Shown here one piece after another: positions 1 to 11,280 of a stretch of 64,000 nt of DNA; within the stretch, counting starts at the first letter, position 1, and the number at the start of each line of letters is the position of its first letter. A model generated the notes under the pieces. It did no database searches. It was not told the DNA's origin and saw nothing but the letters and a program-made list of their open reading frames with translations. This DNA is from Chromera velia (lineage: Eukaryota; Sar; Chromeraceae): assembly GCA_018398765.1 (NCBI GenBank), contig JAHBMJ010000101.1:62001-126000 (forward strand), given 5' to 3'. The translations under genes and the position numbers were made by a program.

Positions 1-2
1 CG

Positions 3-1889
3 AAAATCTCTGACCCCCTCCTCCCCCCTGAGTGTACCTTCAGCCCCCAAATCAACGACAAGTCTCGAAAGCTTGCAAGTGTGTGGAATGCAAAGATGCT
101 TCTGCTTCAGTCACGCCACATGGCGCTAGCAGAGGCAAAAGCCCACGGGTACCTCCCCGACAACTTTTCCATTCTGGGCCCTGCCATTCAGGCCCATACC
201 GCTGCACCCACCCACAGAGGGGGGCTCCCCTCCCACTCTCATCTTCCAACCCCAGCCGCTGTTATCGGAACACCCCCTTCATCGTCTGTACTATCACCCC
301 GGAGGCCCCAAACGAAACAGGGTCGATACCTCAAAGCGGAGGGGGCGCCCCCCTCAGGGACTCCCATCCAGTCCGCAGGTGCCACCCCCCTTCAGACGTC
401 CCCCGTTCTCCAAGGCGCCCTCCTTACAAGGGGGCAGCCAAGGGGGGGTGCAGGCAGAGACGGCACACAAGAAATGTCTTTGGCAGAGACGGCCCGACGC
501 AGCTGCCAGCCGAGGGGGATGCACGCAGTGGCGGCTTCGAACTCTGTCCGGGGGGGGGGTGGCGGTGCCCTGCAGGCTGGTCTCTCCCGTCCCCCGTGTT
601 TCCACTCTCTGTACCATGCAGACTTGATGGGCAGCGTGAGTTTGGTGGAGGCTCAGCTGGAGGCATCGAGCGAGTTGTTTGCAGTCGCAAGTGAGGAAAG
701 GGAGAGGGAGAGACTCGGCAGTCAGAGAGCTGTCATGCAAGCGATGGTAGAGGCAGGGGCAGAGAAGGGATTTCAAAATTTTCCGGTCGAAGACGAGGAC
801 GAGGGAGACGGGGGAGTAGAGGAGGAGGGCGCTCTCGGTGATCAGCCATTCAGCACGTTTCCCCCCTCGTATGCAAACACAGGGGGGGGACAGGAGGGGG
901 TAGTTGCGTCTCTCCATGCAGCAAGTTTGGCTTTGGAGGCTTCTGCTAGAAGGGGGGTAACAAGGGAGAAGGAGGGTCGTGGGGGACGGGCAAAAGGTCG
1001 TGGCACGCCAGGCGGAGCAGCCGGTGTGGCCCCTGCTCCTGCGCCACTGTTTGCATCCGCACGTCCATGGGACCCGCACGAGCCCTCTCAGGGCGTACCC
1101 CTGGCACCTGAGCTTTCCCCTCCGCCCCACCCGGGGCGAGTTGTTCGAATTCCGGGGGGACTGTCCACAGGGGGGTCCTCTGGGGGGGGAGGGGGAGAGA
1201 CGGGGAATCGAAACCACACTATGCAAGTGCCGTTGTCTCGACCTCCTCGCGGGGTGCATGGAGGGGCTCGCATTGAATCCTCTCTGAATACTTCTTTCAC
1301 CACCGCCCACTCCTCCGCCTCTCCTGATGCAGCCCCAGTCCCCCCACAGCCAGCGGCGCATTCTTCCCTTTACCCTCTTACCTCTCACCATCCGGTTTCT
1401 CTCGCCCTTCCTGCTGAAGAGGAGATTCCAGTGGGGGGACACAGTGGCAGAGAGAGGGAGAGGGAGACGGAAGGGTTGTCTGGGCTCACTGCTCGCACTG
1501 CGGTGACGCCTCCCGTGTACCCAACAGCAGCAGCACCAAGGCACTCCCCGGCTTCGGGGGGCACTGCCAGGGGGTTAGGGGGTTCAGAGAAAACGCGCCT
1601 GCGAAGGGAGGAGGGGGGGTCGCCCATATTTGGCTCAGGCTCTCCGCAGACCCGCGACTCCGACCAGAAGCCTTTATCACATCCACTGGGGGACCGTGAG
1701 AATCGCACACACAGTCACAGTGCGAAAGTTGAAGAAGCGAGCAGACTCTTGTCCTTAGGCTCGGGCTCGGGCACGCATGTGCGTACGGAGTCTGGACGCA
1801 AGCGGCAGCTGAGTCGGATGGATTTGGATGGTCTCGCTGACGCGAACCGTGATCCTGCGAGTGCTAGCAGGGGGGCGAAAGGAAGCTGA
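3..1889 (+). CDS. 3' end of a disordered protein with a CTFxPxIN motif (partial)
   Basis: The frame is already open at the left edge and runs about 628 codons to a TGA, so the real start lies outside the window; the first in-frame ATG at 81 is probably internal. The first residues read ECTFSPQINDKSRKL, a C-T-F-x-P-x-I-N motif seen as a repeat in many flagellar and cytoskeletal proteins of protists. A short helical stretch (LLLQSRHMALAEAKAHGYL) follows. The remainder is low complexity, rich in Ser, Pro, Gly and Arg, with acidic patches such as EDEDEGDGGVEEEG, and has no recognisable domain. Many G homopolymers make a sequencing error possible. The motif supports the strand and frame near the start; that the whole stretch is coding is inferred only from the long open frame. 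Function unknown. Confidence 0.55.
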   Translation, partial: KISDPLLPPECTFSPQINDKSRKLASVWNAKMLLLQSRHMALAEAKAHGYLPDNFSILGPAIQAHTAAPTHRGGLPSHSHLPTPAAVIGTPPSSSVLSPRRPQTKQGRYLKAEGAPPSGTPIQSAGATPLQTSPVLQGALLTRGQPRGGAGRDGTQEMSLAETARRSCQPRGMHAVAASNSVRGGGGGALQAGLSRPPCFHSLYHADLMGSVSLVEAQLEASSELFAVASEERERERLGSQRAVMQAMVEAGAEKGFQNFPVEDEDEGDGGVEEEGALGDQPFSTFPPSYANTGGGQEGVVASLHAASLALEASARRGVTREKEGRGGRAKGRGTPGGAAGVAPAPAPLFASARPWDPHEPSQGVPLAPELSPPPHPGRVVRIPGGLSTGGSSGGGGGETGNRNHTMQVPLSRPPRGVHGGARIESSLNTSFTTAHSSASPDAAPVPPQPAAHSSLYPLTSHHPVSLALPAEEEIPVGGHSGRERERETEGLSGLTARTAVTPPVYPTAAAPRHSPASGGTARGLGGSEKTRLRREEGGSPIFGSGSPQTRDSDQKPLSHPLGDRENRTHSHSAKVEEASRLLSLGSGSGTHVRTESGRKRQLSRMDLDGLADANRDPASASRGAKGS

Positions 1890-3708
1890 TGATGAGCAAA
1901 CTTTCTTGTAAAATGACTTAGAAAGTCGCCAACCTAGCATTCGCTTAAATTGCTTTCTAAATTTTTACTAATTTTTCTAGTTAAATTTGCTTCTCAATTC
2001 AATGTACTGCTGATGCATACATACAAATACTCCCCCCAGATATCATGTATACATAGCATAGACACATAGTGATAAGTTTTCACAGTTGATTTGATTTGAT
2101 GTCTAGGAGTGATTTGTATACATATTTATTTTTTTTTGTCCTATCTAGTTTATTTTTTGTCTTTATTAACCTCTCTTTATTAACTCAGTGTCTACTGCTA
2201 GCTAGGCGTATCACAGAAAAAAAAGAGTAAAAAACTGTAGGTATAAAAAAGAATAATTTAATAATTATAAGATTAAGTATTTATTTCTTTTTTTTCATTT
2301 TTTTTGTGCAACACCTAAGCAATAGTTGTTTATCACCTAAGATTGTTAGCCAAAAAAAGGGTGAGAATTAGCTTTATTAATTTATATTTATTTATTCTTT
2401 TGTTGCGTGCCGCTGTATTGCGTCTCGCATGGACCTTGCGTTGGTCTCGGCATATCCGTCCTGGCTGTCCCGTTCGTGCTTATACGGGCGGGGGCCACGG
2501 CATCTATTTCCATTTGTGGAGGTGAAATGTATCCATTTATTCCTCTCTGGCCTCATAAAGCGGTCTGTTTCCTCTAGCCTGAACTGACAGTCTATGGACT
2601 CGGGTGCACCTATATTAATATTCTCTGTACGTTTATAGCAACCGCTTACTCCCTGTATACAACATCTTTTGTTATGATATAGGTTTAGATCTCTAGACTG
2701 CCAGGTCCACGGTATAGCCACAGTAACTTCAACTTAGTTTTTCAGTAGGTTTTTGACTTAAACGTATAAATTAAATACATTCTCCGGTAAACCTCCGCAA
2801 TGTCCTCATCGTACGCCATCGCTAACCATCGCGAGCATGGCCATATATTTCATAACAGATAAACGTAGGGGGAAAACCTAGTGCAAGACGAATCAATCAA
2901 TCAATCGACCCGTAAATGGGGGTCTAACGTTTGGTGTGCGACAGTGTTCTAGGGCACCAATAAATCACTTATCACTACTTATCACTGATTGGTAAGTCAT
3001 ACAACTAGACTTTCTACTAAGTTTCTAGCTAGCTTTCTAGATGTATACATATTATATTATATAACCTAGCTATAATCAAACGTACTATGTCCTAGATTAT
3101 GTCACGTATATACGATATTATCTAGGATGTAATATAAAACAATTTTCAGCTTTTCGCCTCCACAGAAGTTTTGAGTCCCCCCCTAGGTCCCCCCCCCTCT
3201 GTTCCAGACTCATGCATTCCAATACATTCCCGGAGAATTTCCCGTCCCTAGTCCCGTCCCTTAAATCCCGTCCCATAGATGCAACCTCTACCTTCAAGGC
3301 CTAGTTCAAGGCATTAATTTTAGCTTATTCTCAATTCGTGTGTGTTACTTTTCACTTGTGTCTTCTCACTGGCACATAGAATTACTTGCCGAAGAGCCAC
3401 TCAGTGGGTGAGTGAGACAGTGAGTCAGTGACTAAAGTGGAAGAATGCAGCAAATTACTGTGCAGTATCCAGAGCTCCCATAGAACAAAGAAGGACAGTG
3501 TGGGTAGACATTCCACATTGCGGTTCCTTCAACGTCTTCCCTTCCTTCTTCTCTACAATCTTTCCTTCTGGCCTTTCTTTGGTTATTCCCGCTCCCGGCC
3601 CCTTCATCGATGAACGAAGGAAGAGACAGACGATCCGTTTGAGAGACAAGGATCAGGCCTTTGCTCCCGCACAGACTAAAACAAAAGAGCTGACGAAAAA
3701 AAATAAAG
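1890..3708. other. AT-rich intergenic region, no gene seen
   Basis: Strongly AT-rich with poly-T and poly-A runs, short TCTAG/CTAG-rich stretches and an AATC tetranucleotide run near 2890. It contains one copy of the GGGGGCCACGGCAT word (about 2490-2503) found elsewhere between genes in this window. Short open frames (for example 2392-2721 on the minus strand) have no recognisable similarity or splice context. The last 300 bases lead into the convergent 3' end of the reductase gene. Confidence 0.5.
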
Positions 3709-6471
3709 TCAGAGAAGACCGAACCATTTTGGCCTCTCCTTCATCTCAGGTACGTGTTTGTTCTTCACCAGGTCTGCCGCCGTGTCCTCCACGGTCTTTC
3801 CGAACTCTGTGTACTCGAGCCCCAGCACCTCCTTCGATCGAGAGTTGTCCAGACGGACTTGCCTGCAGTGGTGCATGGGACCGATCGACGAAAAGAGTAC
3901 GTCGCACAGGCGTTGAAGTAACAGGACACATACCCGGTAATTGCTCACCTGGAGCAAGACAAAACGCTGTCTGCCATATACTCTCTCCTCTCTTTCGACG
4001 AACTCGACAGAAACTTTCGTGATTCACACAAACACGACGGAGACTCCACTAGCTAGGCATACGCAAAAAGGCAGGAGTAGAAAATGTAGACGCGATAGTA
4101 ATGTGCTACTGAACGTACAGGCATAGACAAGTGCCACGTCGAGACGGACCGACCGACCTGTTGAGTGAGAGGAAGACGAATGTTCTCTCTGCTGCCGGCT
4201 GCGTGAAGTAGGTGACGATTTTGACAAGAGGTGAGGGGGCGACCTGAGTGGCGATCGGGTGGAATGGGTATTTCTCCTTCAGTTTCATTGCCACCTCCTT
4301 CCAAGAGTAGACACCCTCACAGATCAGAAACCTGAAGGGGAGATAGGCGTACGAGATGAATGTGCTGTTTTCAAGCAGAGGAAACAAAAGGAAAAACATA
4401 AACGAACCAATTGAAGTAATAGAGACAGTGACATCAGCAGATACTCTCGTGGTGTGAAAACTTCAAATGCAGTCCGGCACGATATGCAACACACGGCCGG
4501 GCACGCAGTCAGGCTGAGAGCGAGGAGGGCTGGCCTCAAGCAAGGAGACAAGCGGGTAGACAGACAACCGCCTCAAGCAAGGAGACAAGCGGGTAGACAG
4601 ACAGCCGCCTCAAGCAAGGAGACAAGCGGGTAGACAGACAGCCTCAAGCAAGGAGACAAGCGGGTAGACAGACAACCGCCTCAAGCAAGGAGACAAGCGG
4701 GTAGACAGACAGCCGCCTCAAGCAAGGAGACAAGCGGGTAGACAGACAGCCGCCTCAAGCAAGGAGACAAGCGGGTAGACAGACCGCCGCCCCAAGCAAG
4801 GAGACAAGCGGGTAGACAGACAGCCGCCTCAAGCAAGGAGACAAGCGGGTAGACAGACAGCCAGATAAGGAAGGAGACAAGCGGGTAGACAGACAGCCGC
4901 CTCAAACAAGGAGACAAGCGGGTAGACAGACAGCCAGATAAGCAAGGAGACAAGTGGGTAGACAGACAGCCAGATAAGGAAGGCATGTAGACAAGCACTC
5001 AGATAGGTAGGCCGGCAGGCAGACACACCGACAGAAAGACAGGAAGTGAGTCAGAAAGACACTCAGGCACGCAGCAAGGCTTGACTAAAGGCGAGCACGC
5101 AGACACAGAAAACGAGTTGCAGTGAGGCAGACGGTTTTGCTGCACGGACTCTTTTTTCTTTTTCCCTTGCGCCTCTTGCCGACATGCATCATCGTCCTCC
5201 GTTCTATTCTCTCTCGTGTCAGTCCGCGCATTCAGTCTGCTCTGTTTCTGTCTACCTCTCTCAATTCCCATCTCCTTCATTCATCCCCCCACCTCCAAAG
5301 TGATGACGCGCTGATGACGTTTCGCATATTCTTTCTATCTTTAGGCGTGTGTGTGTATGTAGATGTGCATGCATTAATGAGCGCACGGACGTGTATGTGG
5401 GAGGGGGTGGTGGTGTCAATTGGCATACGTGTAAACATGTGTTGGTACCACTTTTTGCGTTCCTCTTCTTCTCACCTGCCGGTAACGTCCTTTTCCATCG
5501 CCATCACGTGTGCAGCCGCGACATCTCGAACGTCACAGGTGCCGAGACGAATTGGGGGCAGAGCGGGGTCCTGCCCCTTCATGATGCGCCTGCATGGAGT
5601 CATGCAACGGTGCAATCAATGATGCATCAGCCGCTGCTTCCGTCTCCTGTCTTGCCGCAGACTGAACAGAAGAGCAAACGAACAAGAAAAAAAAGACACG
5701 CCGGCTGGGTGCTTTCTGCTTTCTTTTCTCCCTCTTCACCCTCCCATCCCTTTTGTTTGGTTTGTTCGAAAGAGTCCTTCCCTCCTTCCTTCACTGACTG
5801 ACGGACGTACTCGATAAAGGCAACAGATTGGTTGATGTCCCCCCTCAGAGAAGGTCCCAACACAGCGAATGGGTTGATGACTGCGAGTTCGAACGGCTTC
5901 CCTTCCCTCTCCACAAACGCGTGTGCCTCCTTTTCTGCGAGCGTCTTTGAGTAGTAGTAAGGGGACCTGGTCAGGGAGGAGCGGTCGTTCCAGTGGGACT
6001 CGTCGTAGACCGTGTCTGCATGCGCATTGCAATTTAATCAATGCCTTTACTTTCATACAGAATTCTTTTTCAGGCACGGACTCCTCGTAGACCGTGTCTG
6101 CATGCGCAGGCATTGATTGCAATTCTTTTAATCAATGCAGCAGCACCGTAATCAGTCAAAGGGCCACATTGTGACCAATCAGTAGTCAGGCAACAAAGAA
6201 ACCAAAATAGCCACACGCAGAAGAAAAGAGTCAGTTGCACTTATGATCTCTGAACGACGAACGCATACAGATGCTCCCTCCTCTCTCCCCCTCTCCCTCT
6301 CTCTCTTTCTGTCTTCCTCACAAACACAGACAACAGAAAATTCCACACAGAAGTCACCAAGGGCACAAAACTCGAGCAGGGGGGATACGAGAAAAGAAAG
6401 AAGAATCAACGTGGCTGCAGAGACATTCATACACACACACGCACGCACGCACATACACGCACACGCACGCA

Positions 6472-6541
<70 letters not shown>

Positions 6542-6619
6542 CAGAGAGAGAGAGAGAGAATGAATGGATGGATGAATGAATGAATGAGTGAATGAATGAA
6601 TGAATGAATGAATGAATGA

Positions 6620-6651
<32 letters not shown>

Positions 6652-6732
6652 AAAAAAAAAAAAAGAAAAAGAAAGAAAGAAAGAAAAGAAAGACAGAAAG
6701 AAAGAAAGAAAGAAAGAAAGAGAAGGAAGGAA

Positions 6733-6774
<42 letters not shown>

Positions 6775-8028
6775 AAAGAAAGAAAAGAAAAAAAGAAAGA
6801 AAGAAAGAAAGAAAGACAGAAAGAACGAGTGAATGAATGAATGAATGAATGAATGAATGAATGAAACAGAAAGAACGAGAGGGAGAGATGGAGAGAAAGA
6901 AAACTCAATACCTAACTGACCGTCATCGAACTCGTCGGCGATGGCAGCCACCGACGAGGTCTGAATGACTTTCTTCACGCAACCGGCCTCTTTGGCGGCC
7001 TTGAAGACGAACTTCACGCCATTCACTGCGGGGTCCACTAGGTCCTTCTGGGGATCGTTCACCTGCATGCATGCACAGGTTGGTTCTTTTTCCTTCGGTC
7101 TGCGTGCTGCTCTAGTAACTAGCTTGTCTTCGCGCGGTGTTCTGTTCGGGAAAGGCGGACACAGAGAAGTTGAAAAGGGTTCAGCACGTCGAAAAGCCTG
7201 CCGCCATCTCTCCTCACTTTCTCTTCCATTCACGGATTGTGTGAATGTGGACGTTTGCGTATGTGTGTGTTTGTATGTGGAGGGTGAACGAGCACGAGCT
7301 GTGTTCGCATGAAGCCCTTTCCGATAGACAGATAGGCAGATAGAGAGAGACTGAGTGCACGTATGCACTTTCTCAGGCTCACCTGAAGGATGTACGGAGA
7401 CGCTGTGTGCATGACGACTTCACACCCCGTGCAGGCCTCTAGCCAGCCCTCTTCACTGTTCAGATTTCCCTTCACCAACTCCAAATTCTTGTCTGCCCCC
7501 GGGAGGGACGTCAGGTGGTCCACAGACTTCGCATTCTGCACGAGAAACGAAGGAGACATAGACGGAGATGCGAACAGCCAGAGAGAGACAAAGAAGCAAA
7601 CTGAGAGAAAACTAGCTGAGAAGGCATACTTTCAAGGAGGTAGACGGGGGACCAAGATTTCCAGAGAGACACACAGGAAGCAAGACCACCACAGACACAC
7701 ATGAATGGACAGGAAGGCGGTCTGAAGGGAAGCAGTAAGGTAGTGAGCGCCTGCTTCAGAGATAAGTACAGGATTTCCAATGGGACTCGGTGGAAGGAAA
7801 GCGCTGGCTTTGACTGGAGAGAGAGCTAGTCAACTGCCTTCTCCAACCTAGAAAAAGAGAAAACTCCGTGGTAGGTAGTCAGGGTTTGGGGATAAGCGAA
7901 AATCCGTGCAAACAGACCTGAGGATCTCTAACTGTCCCTCTGACTTTGTAGCCCTTCTCCAACAGCTGCTGTACAATGTGGGCGGCAATGAAGCCCGTCG
8001 CCCCTGTCACCAACACTGTTTTCGTCAT
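3709..8028 (-). CDS. NAD(P)-dependent dihydroflavonol-4-reductase-like epimerase/reductase (extended SDR)
   Basis: Seven exons join in phase into 353 aa: 8028-7918, 7535-7383, 7062-6912, 6015-5811, 5589-5476, 4331-4158, 3862-3709. The protein opens [19 protein letters not shown], giving the Rossmann TGxTGFIA dinucleotide motif at residues 8-15. [13 protein letters not shown] (91-103), TSSVAA (123-128) and the catalytic pair Y158/K162 in SPYYYSK follow, then [22 protein letters not shown] and [15 protein letters not shown]. The C-terminus [20 protein letters not shown] is the usual end of the DFR/cinnamoyl-CoA-reductase/aldehyde-reductase group. Length, residue order and active site match the family, so it should be a soluble NADPH-dependent carbonyl reductase or epimerase; the substrate cannot be read from sequence. 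Donors include GTCTGT, GTATTG and GTACGT. Introns hold a 37-bp minisatellite and a long composite microsatellite. Confidence 0.93.
4530..4990. repeat. 37-bp minisatellite inside an intron of the reductase gene
   Basis: About twelve head-to-tail copies of a unit containing GGAGACAAGCGGGTAGACAG followed by ACAGCCGCCTCAAGCAA, with variants such as CAGATAAGGAA in place of CCGCCTCAAGCAA near the right end. It lies wholly inside the intron 4332-5475. Confidence 0.9.
6425..6870. repeat. Composite microsatellite in an intron
   Basis: Successive arrays of CA/GCA, GA, GAAT, GAAA and GAAG, interrupted and then ending in GAAT again. It occupies the intron 6016-6911 of the reductase gene. Long open frames across it are artefacts of the repeat. 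Confidence 0.95.
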
Positions 8029-9589
8029 TCTGGACTTTCGAGTTGGGGTCGGAACTGCAGCGAGCGCAGTTCAGTGGAGCCAGACAGGAAGGATACAGCA
8101 AGAGCTAGAAGGTCCGTCTCGCACCTCCAGAATATCAGACTTGAATCAATCTTATGGGTGATGTGAGGGGGCTTGAGGACAGGTGAGACCGTCTACAATT
8201 CGCAGCACCATGCAATCGATGGTGCAGATGTCAAGCACGCTGTCTTCAATGTCTGCCGTCGGTGATACGATTCGATCATTACGATTCTGAGTCAGCGCAT
8301 GCATGTGAGACTCTACTCGAATCATACTCGAATCTCGGGCACCCTGATCTGACGCACGCAAGCGTGCGAACGGCCCCGGAAAGCCCTATAGCCTATAGAA
8401 TGTACAAAGGTTTGTGTGAGACTGCATGTGAGTCCCGCGAGGACTCGCGGTGTATATTATTCATATTGTAATGTCCCTACGGGACATGCCGTGGCCCCCA
8501 GGGGTGAGATGGGGTGAGAGCACTGAGAGGTGCGTCCATGATCGTGGTACATGCATACAACAGGTTCCCCTTCCCATATTAATACATATTAATATATGGT
8601 GCATGACAAAACCCTCAATCACGGTTGTTGGCTGCGCAAAGGCGTAGCCGAGGTATCTGTAAATGCCGTAGAGGGCCGGAGACGGCTGGACGGGTTTTAA
8701 GATGGTTGAGAAGAAGAAATAAGAAGAGCTTTGCTATTAGATACGTTTGCTAATAAAAAAATTAATGACGTACAAGGACTTCGCTAACACACGGTGTTAA
8801 CGTGAATAAACGTGAAACCTCCCTGAACCTAAGTGCTACTTGAAAAAATATAATCAAGATCATCTCTATTTGCGGCATCTTTTTTCAAGAGACCATCCAC
8901 GCTTGCGGCGTAGACGGTCAAGACACCATCCAGATATGCGGCTTTGGCTTTCAAGACACCATAAATAATCCGCACTTGCGGCACGGACTTTCAAGCTTAT
9001 TCAAAAATGCGGCCTGAACTATCAAGTGGTAGTTACGTTCAGGGAGGTCAAACGTGAAAGAGAAAATGAAATTGTAACCGCAGCAATACATTACTGATAA
9101 ATCTTTAACAACTTATTTTTGCTTATTAAAAAAAAAAATCACAGTGCTCCCTGCTTACATCTACTTACATTTTTATTTTTTATTTATGGAGTTAATATAT
9201 AGGTCTTTTATATACAGACACACATGCTGTAATGTTTCTTTCATTTACTTTTATTTATATTTTGGTCATTCTAGTAGTAGCATAGTAGTATATGTAGTAG
9301 CCAAACATTATATACGCCTTCTATTATCAACTTGCTCTTTTAAATTATCTAGCTATAACTGAGACTGTGAGCTAGTCTATAAAATGTTTGAACACAATGT
9401 TATACAAGTCCCAAACTATGCGCTTGCTATGCTTGCTGTATTAGTTGTTGTAGTTAATTGTGCTCACTTACTCACTCACCAACACACTTAGTCACTGACT
9501 AGGTCACTGACTCACTAAGTCATTCTTGCTTTTTTCACTAATTCACTCACTCATTGTCTTACTTATTCACTCACTTACTCCCTCATTTT
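8029..9589. other. AT-rich spacer upstream of the reductase gene
   Basis: Holds no supportable gene. It contains the words GGCCCCGGAAAGC (8372-8384) and ATGCCGTGGCCCCCA (near 8488), both recurring elsewhere in the window, and the small inverted-repeat element at 8818-9049. Beyond 9060 it is AT-rich and then turns into CACT/CTCA-rich sequence that leads into the minisatellite. Confidence 0.5.
8818..9049. mobile_element. MITE-like 232-bp element with inverted ends and 10-bp direct repeats
   Basis: The left end reads CCTCCCTGAACCTAAGTGCT then ACTTGA. The right end is its near-perfect inverted complement (TCAAGTGGTAGTTACGTTCA then GGGAGGTC), with about four mismatches over 26 bp. The element is flanked on both sides by AAACGTGAAA (8808-8817 and 9050-9059), which fits a target-site duplication. 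The interior has no coding capacity and carries about five copies of a roughly 33-bp motif with CAAGACACCATCC and TGCGGC. Non-autonomous DNA elements of the Mutator (9-11 bp duplication) or hAT (8 bp) type look like this. The family assignment is inference. Confidence 0.7.
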
Positions 9590-11080
9590 CCTTGTCTCTC
9601 TTCGATCACTCACCCACATGCCCAAAGTTAACGGCTTCCATTAACACTCTCACATCCATATGCCTAAACGGCTTTTATTCATACACTCGCTCTCTCCGTC
9701 TCTCTTTGTTTATTTCTATTTACTCACAGGCCCTAGCGGCTTAAAGTTCTATTTATACACTGAGTTTCATTCTCTCTTAGTGACAGGCTGTCTCTATTCA
9801 TTCAGGTACCCACACGCCCATGCAAATATCTTCTGCTGACATGCTTGTGCGAGTCCTTGTCCCTCTTCATTCACCCACACGCCCAACCAGCTCCTGTTCA
9901 CCTAGCCTGTTCACACCAGTTCACACACTCGCTTTCCCTATCTATGTTCATGCACCTATACCGTCGTGATGCCCCAAACGGCTTCTGTTTACACACTCGC
10001 TCTCTATGTCTCTCTTCATTATTCTTCATTGATTCATTGCATGAGGCCTAAGCGGCTTCTGTTCACATACTCGCTCTCCTTGTATCTCTTTGTCTCTCTC
10101 CATTCACCCATACGCCCAAACGGCTTCTGTCCACACACTCACTCTCCCTGTCTGAGACTCTCCTAATTTATCAGCAGGCCCAAGCGGCTTCTGTTCATAC
10201 ACTTGATATCTCTTCATTCATCCACAGGCCTAGCCATAAGCCCGAGCGGCTTTTGTTTAATGACATACAATTGATCCCTCTTCATTCATCTATGGGCCCA
10301 AACGGCTCCTGTTCCTAGCTTTTGTTCACATACTCATTCTCCTTGTCTCTCTTTCTTTGCCTGTACACCTAACCAGCTTTTGTTCACATACTCACTCTCC
10401 TTGTATCTCCTTGTCTCCTTTTATTCACCCACACGCCCAAGTGGCTTCTGTTTATACACTCACTCTCCTTGTATCTCCTTGTCTTCCTTCATTCACCCAC
10501 ATACCCAAGCGGCTTCCGTTCACACACTCGTTCTCTTTGTATCTCTTTGTCTTCCTTTATTCACCCACATGCCCAAACGGCTTCTGTTCACACGCTCGTT
10601 CTCCCTGTCTCTCTTCACTCATCCATAGGCCCAAGCGGCTTCTGTATATTTCTGTTCACACACTTGATCTCTCTTCATTCATCCACAGGCCTAACCAGTA
10701 GCCCAAGCGGCTTTTCTTCAATAACACACAATTGATCTCTCTTCATTCATCTACGAGCCTAAGCGGCTTTTGTTCACACACTCATTCTCCTTGTCTCGCC
10801 CACATGCCTAAACGGCTTCTGTTCACAAACTCATACATACTCATAAACATGCTCGTTCTCTCCGTCTCCCTTCATTCATCCACCTGCAGGCCTAAGCGGA
10901 TTCTGTTATTGCACATACTTCCTTTCTATACTCCTCTTTCTCCATGCACCCGCACGCCCAAACATTCACCCACATGCCCAAACGGCTTCTGTTCACACAC
11001 TTGCTTACCTAGCTTTATCCACAGGCCCAAACGGCTTCTGTTCACATCTCTCCCTCTTGAACTCACCAAGCGCTGGACCT
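9590..11080. repeat. Degenerate minisatellite of roughly 60-75 bp units
   Basis: Around twenty diverged copies of a unit containing GCGGCTTCTGTTCACACACT, then CTCTCCTTGTCTCTCTTCATTCACCCACACGCCCAA-like sequence. Copies differ by substitutions and small length changes. The repeat, not selection, explains the overlapping open frames on the plus strand. Confidence 0.85.
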
Positions 11081-11280
11081 ATATGTGGTGAGCCTCTCCA
11101 CAACATTTCAAAGCGAATAGTACAGCATCCACAGCGATACACACTATATATAGACAGTATTTTGTGTCTCAAATCCTCAAGTGGAGGTAAAAGGAAGTCG
11201 AAAAACTAGGTGCTGAAGAACGACAAGAGGGGCCAAGTAGAGAGAAAGAAGACGAGTAAAAAGAGATTCCTGCAGATCAA

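Noticed and set aside
6354-7368. Long minus-strand frames rich in Ser, Phe, Leu and Ile across 6425-6870
   Set aside because: They are translations of GAAT/GAAA/CA microsatellites inside an intron. Only the part 6912-7062 is coding, as an exon of the reductase.
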